Of a stretch of DNA of 64,000 bases, positions 1 through 11,625 are shown in pieces. The notes beneath the pieces were generated by a model. That model did not search any database and had not been told where the DNA came from. It saw only the letters and a list, made by a program, of their open reading frames with translations. Made by a program: the position numbers and the translations under genes. The stretch is taken from positions 7,487,130-7,551,129 of the forward strand of contig OX359191.1 of NCBI GenBank assembly GCA_947172415.1, in the 5' to 3' direction. The stretch comes from Chondrosia reniformis (Eukaryota; Porifera; Demospongiae; Chondrillida; Chondrillidae). Numbering within the stretch: position 1 is the first letter of the stretch; each line of letters starts with the position of its first letter.

Positions 1-366
1 TCTGCTATATATTTTCTATTTTACGTTACTCAAATAATGGGTTCTGGGGTACCTACCTATACGTACATTTAATATGCAGGTATGCATGTGAATCATAAAG
101 CCACACACCAATATATGTACCACACTATTTATGTGTTGTGACTTAAACAATGTCATAATGTATATAACACCTACTAAGTAAGCAGCTTATACCCCAATGG
201 AAGGGGAAAAGGTAAATTGAATTACAAGTATGTGTTCGAAGGAGCAGCTCATACGTAGATATTCTGAACTCAGTAAGGTTGACAATACTGTAGATCATAC
301 TTTTATAACACACCAACTCTGTAGCTACGTACTTTATTCAACTGTATAGTATTAGCAAGTCTGTAC

Positions 367-1110
367 CTTTTTATTCTCCCACCACAGCTTTCTCTTCAGA
401 TCCCTAGCACCTCTTTGGAAGTGTCGGGCATTGTAGTTCAGACCCTCTGAATGAATGCCAGCAGCAAGCAGTAATGCATTATTTACGTTTAGTCACATCA
501 TATCGCCTGACCTGCTTTTTCTTCCATGTCATCTAATTTCTGTTCTCTGTCCTGTAGCTTTCTCACATTCTCCCTCTGGACATCCTTGACCTGTAGTTCA
601 GTAAACACAGTATACCACAGTAGAAGTGCTTGTGTGAAATATACGTACCTTATATACGTACTACAGTATCATCCCTACAATAAACTAATTCATAACATAT
701 GAATATACGATGATAAGTTTGCCCATTACTCAAGCTACCCAAACCAGTACCACTCAAGCTACACAAACCAGTACCACTCAAGCTACTCAAATCAGTACCA
801 CTCAAGCTACACAAACCAGTACCACTCAAGCTACACAAACCAGTACCACTCAAGCTACACAAACCAGTACCACTCAAGCTACACAAACCAGTACCACTCA
901 AGCTACACAAACCAGTACCACTCAAGCTACCCAAACCAGTACCACTCAAGCTACCCAAACCAGTACCACTCAAGCTACACAAACCAGTATCACTCAAGCC
1001 TGCTAGAAAGGCAGACGGATGTCAAACAAGTTGACATAATCCTTCTCAATACAATAACACTTACATTTTCCACTTTGTTTTGTAAATTCCTGACTTGTTC
1101 ATTTGAAGAC
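367..1110 (-). CDS. VAMP/synaptobrevin-like R-SNARE (copy A), 3' part beyond the window
   Basis: R-SNARE of vesicle fusion. Three exons are visible on the minus strand: 1110-1065, 590-512 and 446-367. They encode a short N-terminus (SSNEQVRNLQNKVEN), the SNARE core with the zero-layer arginine in LQDREQKLDDMEEKA, and the juxtamembrane motif RKLWWENKK. Exon lengths (46, 79, 80 nt) and phases match the two VAMP genes at 7927-8752 and 8974-10939, so the three are paralogues. The membrane-anchor exon is not found between 1 and 366 and must lie outside the window. The first coding exon begins with a lone G before TCT, which implies a start codon split AT|G by an upstream intron, as in the other copies. 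One candidate donor is GCAT|gtatag near 1410, but this is uncertain. Orthology to a particular vertebrate VAMP is not claimed. Confidence 0.88.
725..1000. repeat. 24-bp minisatellite in the VAMP-A intron
   Basis: About eleven tandem copies of a 24-bp unit containing CTCAAGCTACACAAACC. Single-base variants occur among copies. It lies in the intron between the exons at 1065-1110 and 512-590. Because 24 is a multiple of three it creates open frames on both strands that are not genes. Confidence 0.95.
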
Positions 1111-1722
1111 CTAAATACAGCGCAAGTTACAATATACTAAGGTAATATATACATAAACAGATGAAACTTCAATAAAAAGAAACTGATGATAGATATGGTG
1201 GTACGGTCATAATACATACAGAGTACATCAAAACACATACAGTTAGTTAAATATTGACTTATAAGGGTAGCCATCTAGTAGACAAGGGTCTCTGAGTCTC
1301 TTATAAGCAACACAAGTGTGATTAGAAAACCTATAATAAGTATCTGATCAGCGAAAGCACGTAAACACGTATATTGGAGAGATTATCTATCGAAGTAAGG
1401 ACAGCTATACATGCATTTCTATAGAACAACTACTCTCAGCCAAGCACCTCTTTTCCTGCGAACTCGAAGGGAAACTAATGGTCTAAACGATGTCACCTCT
1501 TCACGTACAAACTAGATTCTAATCTCCCTTGAGAGAAATTAACAATATTGCGAGCTGTTTGCATGTCAGGAGGAGTTAATTATAGGACCATTAGAATTAC
1601 AGGTTTGCCGTTACCCTGCGGAACTTACATGGTTAACTTCTTCGCTTAGGAATGCTCTTATTAAAGAGGCGTGGCTACGTACAAGATAAGAAATGATAGG
1701 GATTTACTCACCACATGCGAAA
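1111..1722. promoter_or_regulatory. Shared upstream region of VAMP-A (-) and TARDBP (+)
   Basis: About 600 bases between two divergently transcribed genes. It must hold the TARDBP promoter and the 5' untranslated exon of VAMP-A. No TATA box or other motif is clear enough to place a start site. An in-frame ATG at 1693 lies upstream of the chosen TARDBP start. Confidence 0.4.
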
Positions 1723-4700
1723 ATGTCTGGTTTTGTGCGTGTTACGATTGATGAGACATTAGCCGACGATGCTATTGAACTGCCAACAGAAGAAGATGGA
1801 AATCTTCTCTTAGATTCGTTAAAGTCTCAGTTCGAGGGAGCGACTGGGTTAAAATACAGAAATACCGAAACTGGTGGATGGAGGGGAGTTAGACTTTCGG
1901 AAGGCGCGCTTCACCCGCCTCTTGGACTGTGGGGAGATACGCTGTACATTGTAGTTGCGCCGAATATCAAGAAAGAGCACAGCTCAGGTAAACGTGATCA
2001 AAGGAATGCATTTAAAACCTGATATTTGATGTAGGCGTACTTTTCAACAAGTGTGATGTTACATGTATTGTGGATAATAGTTTCATTGCAATGTTATATG
2101 TGATTTGTGTTTGTACTTGATGTTGTCATGGTTACCATTAGATCCAGTTAAGAGGAGGATGATGGATGACAATGAGGTGGACAGAGCTGCCAAGAACCCT
2201 CGTCACACCGCTTGGGTCCAGATGGACCACTATTCTCCACAGGAACACTACGAGCAGTACCAGTATTCTGACAAGGAACCAAAGGACCTGATAATCCTGG
2301 GACTGTCCTATGAGGCCAAAGAGGAAGATGTGAGAGAACATTTCTCAAGTTTTGGAGAAGTGGACTTTGTGTCCGTGAGTTACTGTATGCCATTGTTGTG
2401 TTGTGAATATAAAAGTACATATGTGTAAATGTACATAACTTTAGTGCCCCCTTGAAATTCCCATTTGTCATATGTTTCAGTTTCTGAACTTCTTGTGACA
2501 TATGAATAATCTAAACACTGCTTAAGGAAATAGGGAAAAAACCCTAGAGCTTTGGATGAGGATACAGTTTCATACCTTTCCTTTTCCACAGAGCTAGAAA
2601 TCTGTTTCAGTGAATTCTACCATTCGTCGGTGAACCTGGGAGTCTCTGTCTTCTCTTCTTCTCTGAGTCCTATATACGTATACTTTAATGATGGCCAAAG
2701 AATTGAACACTTCAGTTGTAATATCTTTACTTGTTTCTGCCTGCTAGAGTTTATGTGGGAGTATACGGTTATTACCATCTTATGTAATATCTCTGTTTAC
2801 CTATGTACATTCAGCATAGGGACACAATAATAATTAACACACCATTTTTCTTACATGCTATACATACGTATATCTCCTTCAGAGTAAAAGACCTATAGGG
2901 AACTAAACTAGTAAGAGCTTTGGATGAGGATACAAGAGGTTTCTCCTTTTACTCTTCTTTTTCTCCACTGGGCTAGACAGCTGTTTTGAAGCTTTTCTCT
3001 ATATATCAGCTTGTAGTGTTAATGCCCTGCTATTTGTGTGTAAACATGCGTAGGTGAAGATGGACACTGCTACTGGTAGACACAGAGGATTTGGATTTGT
3101 GCGAATGGCAAATGCCGAGGACCAGAAGAAGATATTTGGAATGGAACACACAATATGTGGAAGGAAGTGCGAACTGCGTCAGCCACGAAAGGTACATACG
3201 TCATAACAATTTATTACAATTCACGGGTTCTCTGTTTGTTACTCTGCTCATCCCATTCAACATATTTAATCTATGTACGTTTATGTATATATACGTATAT
3301 TGCATTAATGTGTGCATTTTGGGAGAAAATAGAGGTATAAAAGTTTATAAGTGCAGTAATAATTAAATTGTCTCAAGTACTACATGTGGAATTCTCAAAC
3401 AAGCTATTCTGTGGATGAGTAATGTGTATGTATGTATGTATGTATGTATGGATGGAGGTTCTCTTTATCAGAAATGACCAATCCTTTGCTTAGGATTTAA
3501 ATGATACTTTGTTGGCTTTCACCTTTAGTCAGTTAATACTGCCACTTGCTATAAGTACGTACGTAAAATTCAGAATAATCTAAACACCTTTTTCTGACAT
3601 GCTACATCTGCTTTAGAGTAGTGGCTTATACTCAGCGAACTAAGCCTAATGAGAACTTTGGATGGGGATACAAGTTTTTTCCTTCTCTTCTTCTCCACTG
3701 GGCCAGACAGCTGTTTCTGGGAATTTCACCCTTCATCTGTTACCCTGTGACTCCTTGCCTCTCTGTGCTAAACCTTATACAGTGGAACGTTGGTTATACA
3801 ACGTTGATTAACCGAACTGTCAGTTATCTGAACGTTTTTTAGTATTGCATAATACCAAAATGGCTACTGCTAAAAGGAAGCAAACGGTGATGACACTTAC
3901 GGAAAAACTGAATATTTGCGAACGACTGGCTAGAGGAGCCACGGTAACATTACTATCCAAAGAATATGAGGTAGGAAAGTCGATTTTATGCGTAATGAAG
4001 TCAAATTGAAACAGTTTGCTTTGAAATTAGACGGCTGCAATAGTTCAACTAAGCGGTGCACTATGAAATCTGCAAAAGATACCACTCTAGATGATGCCTT
4101 TTTTATGGTTTACCCGTATGTCTGTGTGTCTATTCTTACATTGTTTGATCATATGAACAATTTGATTTTATGGCAACGTCAATCCCCTATTAGTTCATAA
4201 AATTGAAGTTCCACTGTATATACAATTTTGGTGCCAAAAATTAAAATTAAAATTAAATATGTAGGTGTTAGCTAACACAAAGTATGCCACATCAAATCAG
4301 AAACATCATCTGAGTCTGTTTTATTTGTGTTCTATTACAGTCTGCCAAGCCAAACAGGCTATTCATTGGCCATCTCCCAAACAACGTGACTGAGGCAGAA
4401 CTGAAGGACCATTTTAAGAAATATGGAATGCTCAGGGATGCTTACATTCCTAAACCGTTTAGAGCCTTTGCCTTCATCACGTATGACACTGGAGATGAGG
4501 CTGAGAAGGCCCTAAATGATAAGCATGTCCTTAAAGGTGAGAGATGCACTAAATGTTCTAACATTGTACTTCCTATATCACAAGGTATTTAATGTCACTC
4601 TTGAAATAAAATTTTATTTGCTTTAATGGTAAGTGTGTTGTAGAACAGTAAATATACTTAATCTGTGTACTATTTGTATTTAAGGATTCATAGAATAGTT

Positions 4701-5762
4701 GCAACTCAAGTTACATATGTTTAAATTCATATTTTAAAACAGAATGATTGGATTTTATTTTTGGCAATTTATATCTACCTACGTAATTATTTAGCTAAAT
4801 TGTATTCATAGGCTGGTGGTTGATAAATGACTCTTTAATTAATACTCACTAGTCAATGGAATAGACTTGTTTATTTTTATTGTATTGCATGGATCTGTGC
4901 GTTAATTTTGCTAAGTTGAATTTTAATTGATTGTCCAATCACAGCACTAGAAGAGCAGCTATGGGTAACTTTATTAAGCTTACCGTACTTAATGTACATA
5001 TAGTATATAATTAACTGTCCAATCACAGCACTAGAAGAGCAGCTATGGGTAACTGGTTTGAACAACTTTATTAAGCTTTGTGTGCTCTTAAGCTACTTAA
5101 TGTGCGTTTAGTATATAATTAGCTTTCCAATCACAGCACTACAAGCTAAGGGTTACTGGTTTGAACAATTTAATAAAATGTTATGCTTTGAAACTACGTA
5201 CTTAATGTGTGTTTCTTTCATTTTTCATGTTTTAGTACAAATTGCAGTCGTCCATGTCATTTTACTGTATAATGTTTCACTTTCATATATCTTGTTACTG
5301 TGCTTGTTTATATTTCGGTATGTACGTATGTTAGCTGCATCACTAGTACTACCAGAATGGTAGTACTTGTAAGTTAATTTTTTCTATTCTCTTAAAGGGA
5401 CTCCACTTAATGTTACCATAGCCCAGCCTCGGGACAAGTCCAGTCCCTCTGGTCCACCTGGAATGCCCCACTACACGCCCTCATCATATCAACAGCCACA
5501 CCCATCTCACGCTCTCCCGGGCCACCAGCAAGGGGGAGTAGTAACATATCATCAGCAGCACGTGCAGAGCGGAAATCCTTCCCAGACTCCACCCACAGGC
5601 AATAGTGGATTTTGGTCAGTTGGAAATCAGTGGTATCAATCACAGCAGCCACTTGATGGTAGCCCCGCCCTCTACCCCTCCCAGTCATCTCCAGCTGTTA
5701 TCTATACCAATTCAACAGCTGTTCCCCCACAGAGGATTGGACACTCAAGGCCTCCTCGGTGA
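1723..5762 (+). CDS. TARDBP: TDP-43 RNA-binding protein
   Basis: Nuclear RNA-binding protein controlling splicing and RNA stability. Five exons: 1723-1987, 2148-2374, 3054-3191, 4341-4536, 5398-5762; 396 residues (human 414). Residues 1-88 match the TDP-43 N-terminal ubiquitin-like oligomerisation domain (GLKYRN, RGVRLSEGALH). A basic patch VKRR near 89-92 sits where the nuclear signal lies in human TDP-43. RRM1 (about 135-210) has LIILGL and RGFGFVRM; RRM2 (211-275) has RLFIGHL and RAFAFITY. The C-terminal 120 residues are Q/P/S/G-rich low complexity, less glycine-rich than human. ATG 1723 was preferred over in-frame ATG 1693 because homology starts there. Introns 2 to 4 carry dispersed repeats and a Tigger-like element. 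Confidence 0.95.
2534..2615 (+). repeat. Dispersed repeat copy, TARDBP intron 2
   Basis: Contains GAGCTTTGGATGAGGATAC followed by a pyrimidine-rich run and a CCACAGAGCTAGA segment. Related copies lie at 2875-2990, 3600-3725 and 49962-50082. The family is unrecognised. No terminal repeats were found. Confidence 0.6.
2875..2990 (+). repeat. Dispersed repeat copy, TARDBP intron 2
   Basis: Fuller copy of the same family: AGAGTAAAAGACCTATAGGG, then the GAGCTTTGGATGAGGATAC core, a CT-rich run and CCACTGGGCTAGACAGCTG. Confidence 0.65.
3600..3725 (+). repeat. Dispersed repeat copy, TARDBP intron 3
   Basis: Third local copy: CTTTAGAGTAG, the GAACTTTGGATGGGGATAC core, CT-rich run and CCACTGGGCCAGACAGCTG. 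It ends just upstream of the Tigger-like element. Confidence 0.6.
3780..4216 (+). mobile_element. Truncated Tigger/pogo-like DNA transposon
   Basis: A 437-bp element in TARDBP intron 3. The ends are inverted (CAGTGGAAC at the left, GTTCCACTG at the right) and each is flanked by TA, the target duplication of the Tc1/mariner superfamily. From ATG 3860 it encodes about 49 residues resembling the CENP-B/Tigger N-terminal helix-turn-helix (TLTEKLNICERLARGATV, then LSKEYEVGKSIL), ending at a stop near 4006-4008. No DDE catalytic domain remains, so it is a non-autonomous remnant. Confidence 0.8.
4925..5175 (+). repeat. Three diverged tandem copies in TARDBP intron 4
   Basis: A segment of about 80 to 100 bases beginning TCCAATCACAGCACTA and running through GGGTAACT, TTTATTAAGCT and TACTTAATGT is repeated three times with divergence and small indels. 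No coding potential. Confidence 0.75.
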
Positions 5763-6600
5763 TCCTCCCTCAAGAGGATTTTTATTTTTCACTTCCCCTT
5801 TCCCTTCTTCTGTATGATTGTGTGTTTTCTTGCATGTTGCTTTAGTTCTAGATAAATTACTAATTCTTGGTCTTCTTGACTTCTCTTAGTGACTTTAGAG
5901 GGTGTCTACACCTAGATTTGTAAATGTAGAGTGACTGTAGATGTGAGATGGGTGGTGAAGGAAGGTGGTCACATTTGAGAGTAAGACAAATAACATCTGT
6001 GGCACTGGAGTGACAGATGGCTTAGAATGTTGAGACAATGGAGTGACAGATGGCTTAGAATGTTGTGACAATGGAGTGACAGATGGCTTAGAATGTTTTG
6101 ACAATGGAGTGAAAGATGACTTAGAATGTTGTGACAATGGAGTGACAGATGACTTGTGATGATTGTGACCGTGGAATGACAGATAAATCTGTGGTAACTG
6201 TGACAATGGAGTGACAGATGACTTGTGATTACTGTGACAATGGAGTGACAGATTTCTCAAAGTTATAATGGAGGCGTTATGGATGACTCTAATTGATTGT
6301 GAATGTTTACCAACAAAGTGTGAACAGTGATTTAGTGTGATGTGGTGTAGTGGAATGAGTTACCAGAAAATGACCAGATGACAGTGACACCTGCACTTAT
6401 GGTAGATGAATATGCATGTACGTATTTTTGAAGTGTATGTAATTGTTATTGAAGGGGAGTGAATTGAGTTACAGTACATAAATAGGTTAGGACTCTAGGT
6501 ACTTAATTCTATTTATAAGTACAGTAAAGAGGGAGTTTGAACTTTTAAGGAAATGTTAGTTTCACTTACAAGGTAAGAACTAATATTTGGGAAATAAACA
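5763..6600 (+). other. TARDBP 3' untranslated region with minisatellite
   Basis: Follows the TARDBP stop codon. From about 5985 to 6250 there are diverged copies of a roughly 33-bp unit built on GACAATGGAGTGACAGATG. AATAAA at 6593-6598 is a plausible polyadenylation signal. In vertebrates the TARDBP 3' UTR mediates autoregulation by TDP-43; whether this one does is unknown. Confidence 0.5.
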
Positions 6601-6949
6601 GGAGAGCCAGGAGTATTAACTCAGAACCTCTTTAGAAGAGCTGAGACACAGTAAACTCTGCCAAGGAACTCTGATTCTGCCCAGAACCTGAACAATGTAA
6701 GTTTTCTTAATTATTTATAATGACTAATAATTCTTTAGAACTTACCTTTAACTATCAAGCATTTATTAGCCACTCTCCTTCAGATTAAACTAAGGAGTTA
6801 AGGCTTCTACTTAAATAGTTTTTAGGGTAGGTGTTGCTCTCACCACTGAAATCTATCCATCCTTGTTTAATTATAAACAGCTTGTTCTCCCTCTCCTAGC
6901 CCAACTCACCCTGTCTATAGCTAATTTACCTCTCTTCATATCTGATTCA

Positions 6950-7245
6950 CTTTCCCCTTACCTGATTCATCCTCTCCTCACCTGATTCACCATCTCCTCA
7001 CCTGATTCATCCTCTCCTCACCTGATTCACCATCTCCTCACCTGATTCACCATCTCCTCACCTGATTCATCCTCTCCTCACCTGATTCATCCTCTCCTCA
7101 CCTGATTCACCATCTCCTCACCTGATTCATCCTCTCCTCACCTGATTCATCCTCTCCTCACCTGATTCATCCTCTCCTCACCTGATTCACCATCTCCTCA
7201 CCTGATTCACCATCTCCTCACCTGATTGACTGTCCTCACCTGATT
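6950..7245. repeat. 20-bp minisatellite between TARDBP and VAMP-B
   Basis: Fourteen or so tandem copies of a 20-bp unit, CCTGATTCAYCMTCTCCTCA. Copies differ mainly at two positions. Intergenic. Confidence 0.95.
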
Positions 7246-7926
7246 CACCCTGATTCATCCTCTGAATCTACCCTATCCACATACAACCATGGTCCCTTTA
7301 AACTTGTTAGTATTTTTGACTACTACGATTACCATCAGTTTTATTTACTCCCTCCATTCTATTCAAAAGTTGTTTGTAATGGAATAGAAGGTCATTTAAG
7401 TGTTTGTACATCCCAGAAACTGTCCAAAGTAGGAATTCCTAGTACACAATACCCAAGACTGCCAATGTAACCATGGCAACTACCACTACAGCAAAGTGTT
7501 TATTCCTGTTTATTACCATCTACAAGCTGTATAGTCAGCTAATAAGTATATGTAGTAGTCCAATACATATAGGAAATACCTATACAAATATTCTTTGGGA
7601 TGGCTGAGCCCTTTGTGATCATCTTTATTTACTATGTGCTAACAAATGGTAACCAGACCACAACCTACATACTGAACACGGGCACATGAAGTGGAAAATA
7701 TGAAACCAATAATCACTAGGGTTATACCCATGGTGACCGTTCTTAGCCACTGAGTAATTTCCTTTGTACTGTATACCAGTAGTATTTGACTGTTTAAAAG
7801 ATGAATTGTATGTACGTGATGATGAACCACTCAGAAACTCCATGCAGTTATTAAAAATGGGTGGAAATGTTCTGCTGATGAAATGGTTCATCACGGCCCT
7901 GATCCCTTGCATGTCTTGCCGTACAG
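7246..7926 (+). other. Upstream region of VAMP-B with its untranslated first exon not located
   Basis: No protein-coding exon recognised. The VAMP-B first exon should end in AT before a GT donor; candidates are TAT|gtacgt near 7811 and CAAT|gtaacc near 7467. Neither can be confirmed from sequence alone. Confidence 0.35.
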
Positions 7927-8752
7927 GTCCAACTATGGCAGTACCCCAGGATCTGGTCCTGGCCTTAAGGCAGTGAAGACGCTGCAAGCAAAGGCAGATG
8001 ATGTGAGTTGTGTTTATCAGTATCAGCACTTGACTCTGGATTTTACCCCGCCCACTAATGTCACCTAATGGGCCAATGGGCGGGACTTAATTGGAACCAG
8101 ATTCTTCCATTTATCCACTCAAAAAGATGGCTGAGCCATAGACAGCTGTTTTTTGTCCTTATTAGTATGTGTTGGAAGTCTACTCTGCTAATAAGGACTC
8201 CCAAAAGCTAAAAAGCTTGTGGTTTCCTTATCAGCAGATAAGGCAGAGAGTGTTGTATTTAGTATTTAGGGAGTAGTGAATAGAAAAGATGTCAACATTG
8301 ATTATGTTGTGTTTGCTTTTAGGCTAAAGATGTTATGAAGAAAAACATAAAGACGGTCATGGAAAGGGAGGAAAAACTGGAGAAGTTAGAGTTGAACGCA
8401 GGTTGGATTTTAAACTTGTAGATAAATTGCTTGGTAGCACTTGTGTACTTGTATTCTCAGAGTATCTGAAGAAAGGTGGTGCCTCCTTTGAGAAGGGAGC
8501 ACAGGAGATGAAGACCTCCTTAAAATGGAAAGTCTACAAGGTTAGTAGTTGTGGTTTCCTTTATCTTTTTAGTTTGAATATTCTCTGTTTTACAGAAATG
8601 GATCATTTTGATCACACTCATAAGTATAATCCTCTTAGTAATTATTGGTAAGTCTTGCGACATTGAATACTCTATAGTTATTTACTGATTTCTTGTGTGT
8701 CTTAATTGCAGGTATTATTGTTGCTGTTGTGGTCACTCAGTTTAAGAAATAA
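7927..8752 (+). CDS. VAMP/synaptobrevin-like R-SNARE (copy B)
   Basis: Tail-anchored vesicle SNARE of 109 residues. Exons: 7927-8002, 8323-8401, 8461-8540, 8596-8647, 8712-8752. The first base (G) completes an ATG whose AT lies at the end of an upstream exon; counting it gives 330 nt in frame. A short N-terminus (SNYGSTPGSGPG) is followed by the SNARE core with the zero-layer arginine in VMEREEKLEKL, a linker (KTSLKWKVYK), one strongly hydrophobic helix (WIILITLISIILLVIIGII) and a tail ending QFKK. Length is typical of VAMP3/VAMP8. The juxtamembrane WW pair of copies A and C is replaced by KWKVYKKW, and the normally acidic position before RADA is altered, so this copy is the most diverged of the three. 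Confidence 0.88.
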
Positions 8753-8973
8753 AAATTCTCACTTTTTGTCTCTTTGAACTTGATATGCACTTAGGTTTCG
8801 ATTTTATATAACATTCTCGTAACTTTTTTTGTTTGATTTCCCGTGGAGTGTACGGGGATGTGGTCCTCGTGACTAATGATGTAAATTTTGCTACTATTTT
8901 GGGTCGGTTACGCCCTCAAGGAACAATCCAAACCACTCGTACGATCGGAAGTCAAATATTGTTCAATAGCGCA

Positions 8974-10939
8974 ATGTAAGTTTCGTCTTTTTTAGACTGG
9001 TTTATAAAGTCATTATTGTTCTCTTTGTACGATATTAACTGTGTGTCATTTTACTTTCCAGGCTATAAATGTGTGTGTTTTTAGTTAAGATAAATATCAC
9101 GCTTTAGGTCGTACGGTGGAACGGATCAAAGTCAGTCTAGGATCTCTGATCTTAGCAACAAAGTCGAAAATGTAAGTAAGTTCTGAATGGACAGTAGGAG
9201 TTTGTTAACTAGAATAATTAAAGTAGAGTAGCCATTTTTAATTCATGAACACACGTGAGACATCCATGTGTATACGTGTATGCGTTACCTGATTTTGAGA
9301 ACTAACTGAGCATTGTGGGGGCGAGCCTGAGTGTGTGCAGTGCCCTTTTGCGCTCTCTCCTTACGCGCAACATGTCTTGTCTCTGTTCTGTCGTTTGTGA
9401 GGAACACTGGGAACATTTAGATGTGTAGTCAGACATTTCCACATAGTGCAATGTACTGAAGGTAGCTAGCTATAGTCATGTTTGGGCAAATGTAGGTATA
9501 AGCAGAGAGCTCAACTTCATTTTGTTTGACTAAACTGTTGGTGGAAGCTTTCTGCAGTGATGTGCTAGGGATTCGCAAACGGCAACCATGTTAGCACGCC
9601 ATTTTGTCATTATCAAATATACAGTCAGACATACATTTATATAAACAGACAAATTTGCCATTGACCACGTAAGTGTGGGGCTCGCTCAGGTTTGTCCCAA
9701 ATAGAAGTTATAGCTAGCAGAACATATTCATGATTCTACAAGTCATTGATTAGGGAGATGGAATAGCAGACAGTTACATTTCCAACGTTTGTAGTATCAA
9801 GCGTTCCATAAGTTAGCACAAGAGATGTACAACTTATCTATCTATTAATCCAGGTGAAAGGTGTTATGAGAGAGAACATCAATAAAGTGGTTGAAAGAGG
9901 AGAGCATTTAGATGACCTGGAGACCAGAGCAGGTTAGATGTCTAGGTATCACATGATTAACGTGTGATCATAATAAGAGGCACTTTGGCATCTTATTGTA
10001 GTTATACAATGATGTATCCCACTGAAAACTCAGTAAATGCCTATAAGCTTGTGTTATCCTGCGAAAATGCAAGGGGTGGAGTGTATAACTATTACTTAAT
10101 GAAGAATTTATCATATACGTCTTTACAATTTAGTATGTGGGGCTGAACTTAAGCTCTATCCAATCTTTACTAATATTGTATGCAAACATCCTAGCACAGG
10201 TTTATGGGGCTATGAGGTAGATGCTTGCATTCAAATAATACCTTGAAGTTTATTAATACACTTGCTTTCCAACATATTGCATTCCTTGTTGGGACATCCC
10301 CCTTATAATAAAGGAATCATACATTTGTTGTTAATATGTAGATCTCTTAAACACAAATGCTGGACACTTTCAGAGAAGTGCTCATAACCTGAGGCGCAAG
10401 CTTTGGTGGCAGAATGTTAAGGTAAAGTATACAATTTTAATATAGAGTGGATGGATTGTTAAAATGGAAGTTGAAGGAGTGGATTGTTAAAATGAAAGTT
10501 GAAGGAGTGGATTGTTAAAATGGAAGTTGAAGGAGTAGATGGATTGTTAAAATGGAAGTTGAAGGAGTGGATTGTTAAAATGGAAGTTGAAGGAGTGGAT
10601 TGTTAAAATGGAAGTTGAAGGAGTGGATGGTTAAAATGGAAGTTGAAGGAATGGATTGTTAAAATGGAAGTTGAAGGAGTGGATTGTTAAAATGGAAGTT
10701 GAAGGAGTGGATGGTTAAAATGGAAGTTGAAGGAGTGGATTGTTAAAATGGAAGTTGTCTTCTCTTTCCTTTTAGCTGTGGGTGATACTCATTTTCATTA
10801 TTGTTGTGATTCTTGTCATCATTATTGGTAAGCGTTCCTGAAATCTGATTTAAATAATAATACAAATATTTACTATAATATAAACCCACTTGCAGTTGCT
10901 ATTATTATTGGAGTTGAAGTTAACAAGCCAAAGCAATAA
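8974..10939 (+). CDS. VAMP/synaptobrevin-like R-SNARE (copy C)
   Basis: Tail-anchored R-SNARE of 106 residues. Start codon AT at 8974-8975, G at 9108. Coding exons: 9108-9171, 9854-9932, 10342-10421, 10776-10827, 10896-10939. Donor GCAAT|gtaagt and acceptor tttag|GTC split the ATG. The protein has SYGGTDQSQSRI, a SNARE core with the zero-layer arginine in VVERGEHLDDLETRA, the juxtamembrane RRKLWWQNVK typical of VAMPs, a hydrophobic anchor (VILIFIIVVILVIIII) and tail NKPKQ. Exons of 79, 80 and 52 nt and their phases equal those of copy B. The intron before the anchor exon is filled by a minisatellite. Confidence 0.92.
10445..10756. repeat. 28-bp minisatellite in the VAMP-C intron
   Basis: About eleven copies of a unit containing GGATTGTTAAAATGGAAGTT, ending only some 20 bases before the acceptor of the transmembrane exon. 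One unit has an extra four bases. Confidence 0.95.
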
Positions 10940-11625
10940 CTTTGAAGAACCAAAGGCCAAGATACAGCACCTCAATTTTGCTAATTTCATTATTGTCTAG
11001 TTTGCAAACTTCATGTGTACATGTTCCAGACTTAACCTTTATCATTACCAGCATGCATTCCATTCAAACAAGTATATCCCAAAATTGATAAATGTAACAC
11101 TCTTATTCTGTACACCTGGTAAATGTTTCAAAGCTGTTAACTTGATTGAGAGACCATTCAAGTGCAAGAGGGAATAAATAATGAAGAAATGGATTACCAC
11201 ACGGTAATGAGAAGGGTGTCCTAGGACTCAGGGAGGGTTGTGATTTTGCATCAATGATTGATGAAGTTTCTGATGCTGGCAAGGGTGTTATTGGAATAAT
11301 TAATAGTGCATGGTATGCTGTTGCTCAATGCACTGTTAAGGTTGCAATTGGTATATGGCATGGACTGTTTACATTTTACATATGCATGATGGTAGTCTTA
11401 CCATGGGTAATTGATTTGACAAATACTACACTATAGCTGTAATGCTAATGTTAGTTCTTCTAAACCGGTGACGAGCTGTTGGATCCAGAATTTAAACTCG
11501 CATATATATAACCAGTTCAAACGAGCACGGATGTCACGTGACAGCAAAGTATTTAACCAAATTGAGCAAGTTCTATTTATTAGCGTACGTTGCCCTACAA
11601 TGAATCTTTAGAAGTAAAGCCGGTG
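10940..11625 (+). other. VAMP-C 3' UTR and OGA upstream region
   Basis: AATAAA near 11175 could end the VAMP-C transcript. A frame opens at 11254-11436 but shows no recognisable domain and no splice continuity. The OGA promoter must lie in the last few hundred bases. Confidence 0.4.

Noticed and set aside
710..1006. TQATQTST-type open frames on both strands
   Set aside because: 24-bp minisatellite within the VAMP-A intron.
6950..7245. CRISPR-like regular repeats
   Set aside because: Repeats abut without unique spacers and the DNA is eukaryotic; it is a minisatellite.
11254..11436. 60-codon frame upstream of OGA
   Set aside because: No recognisable domain, no matching splice sites and located in a 3' UTR/intergenic context.
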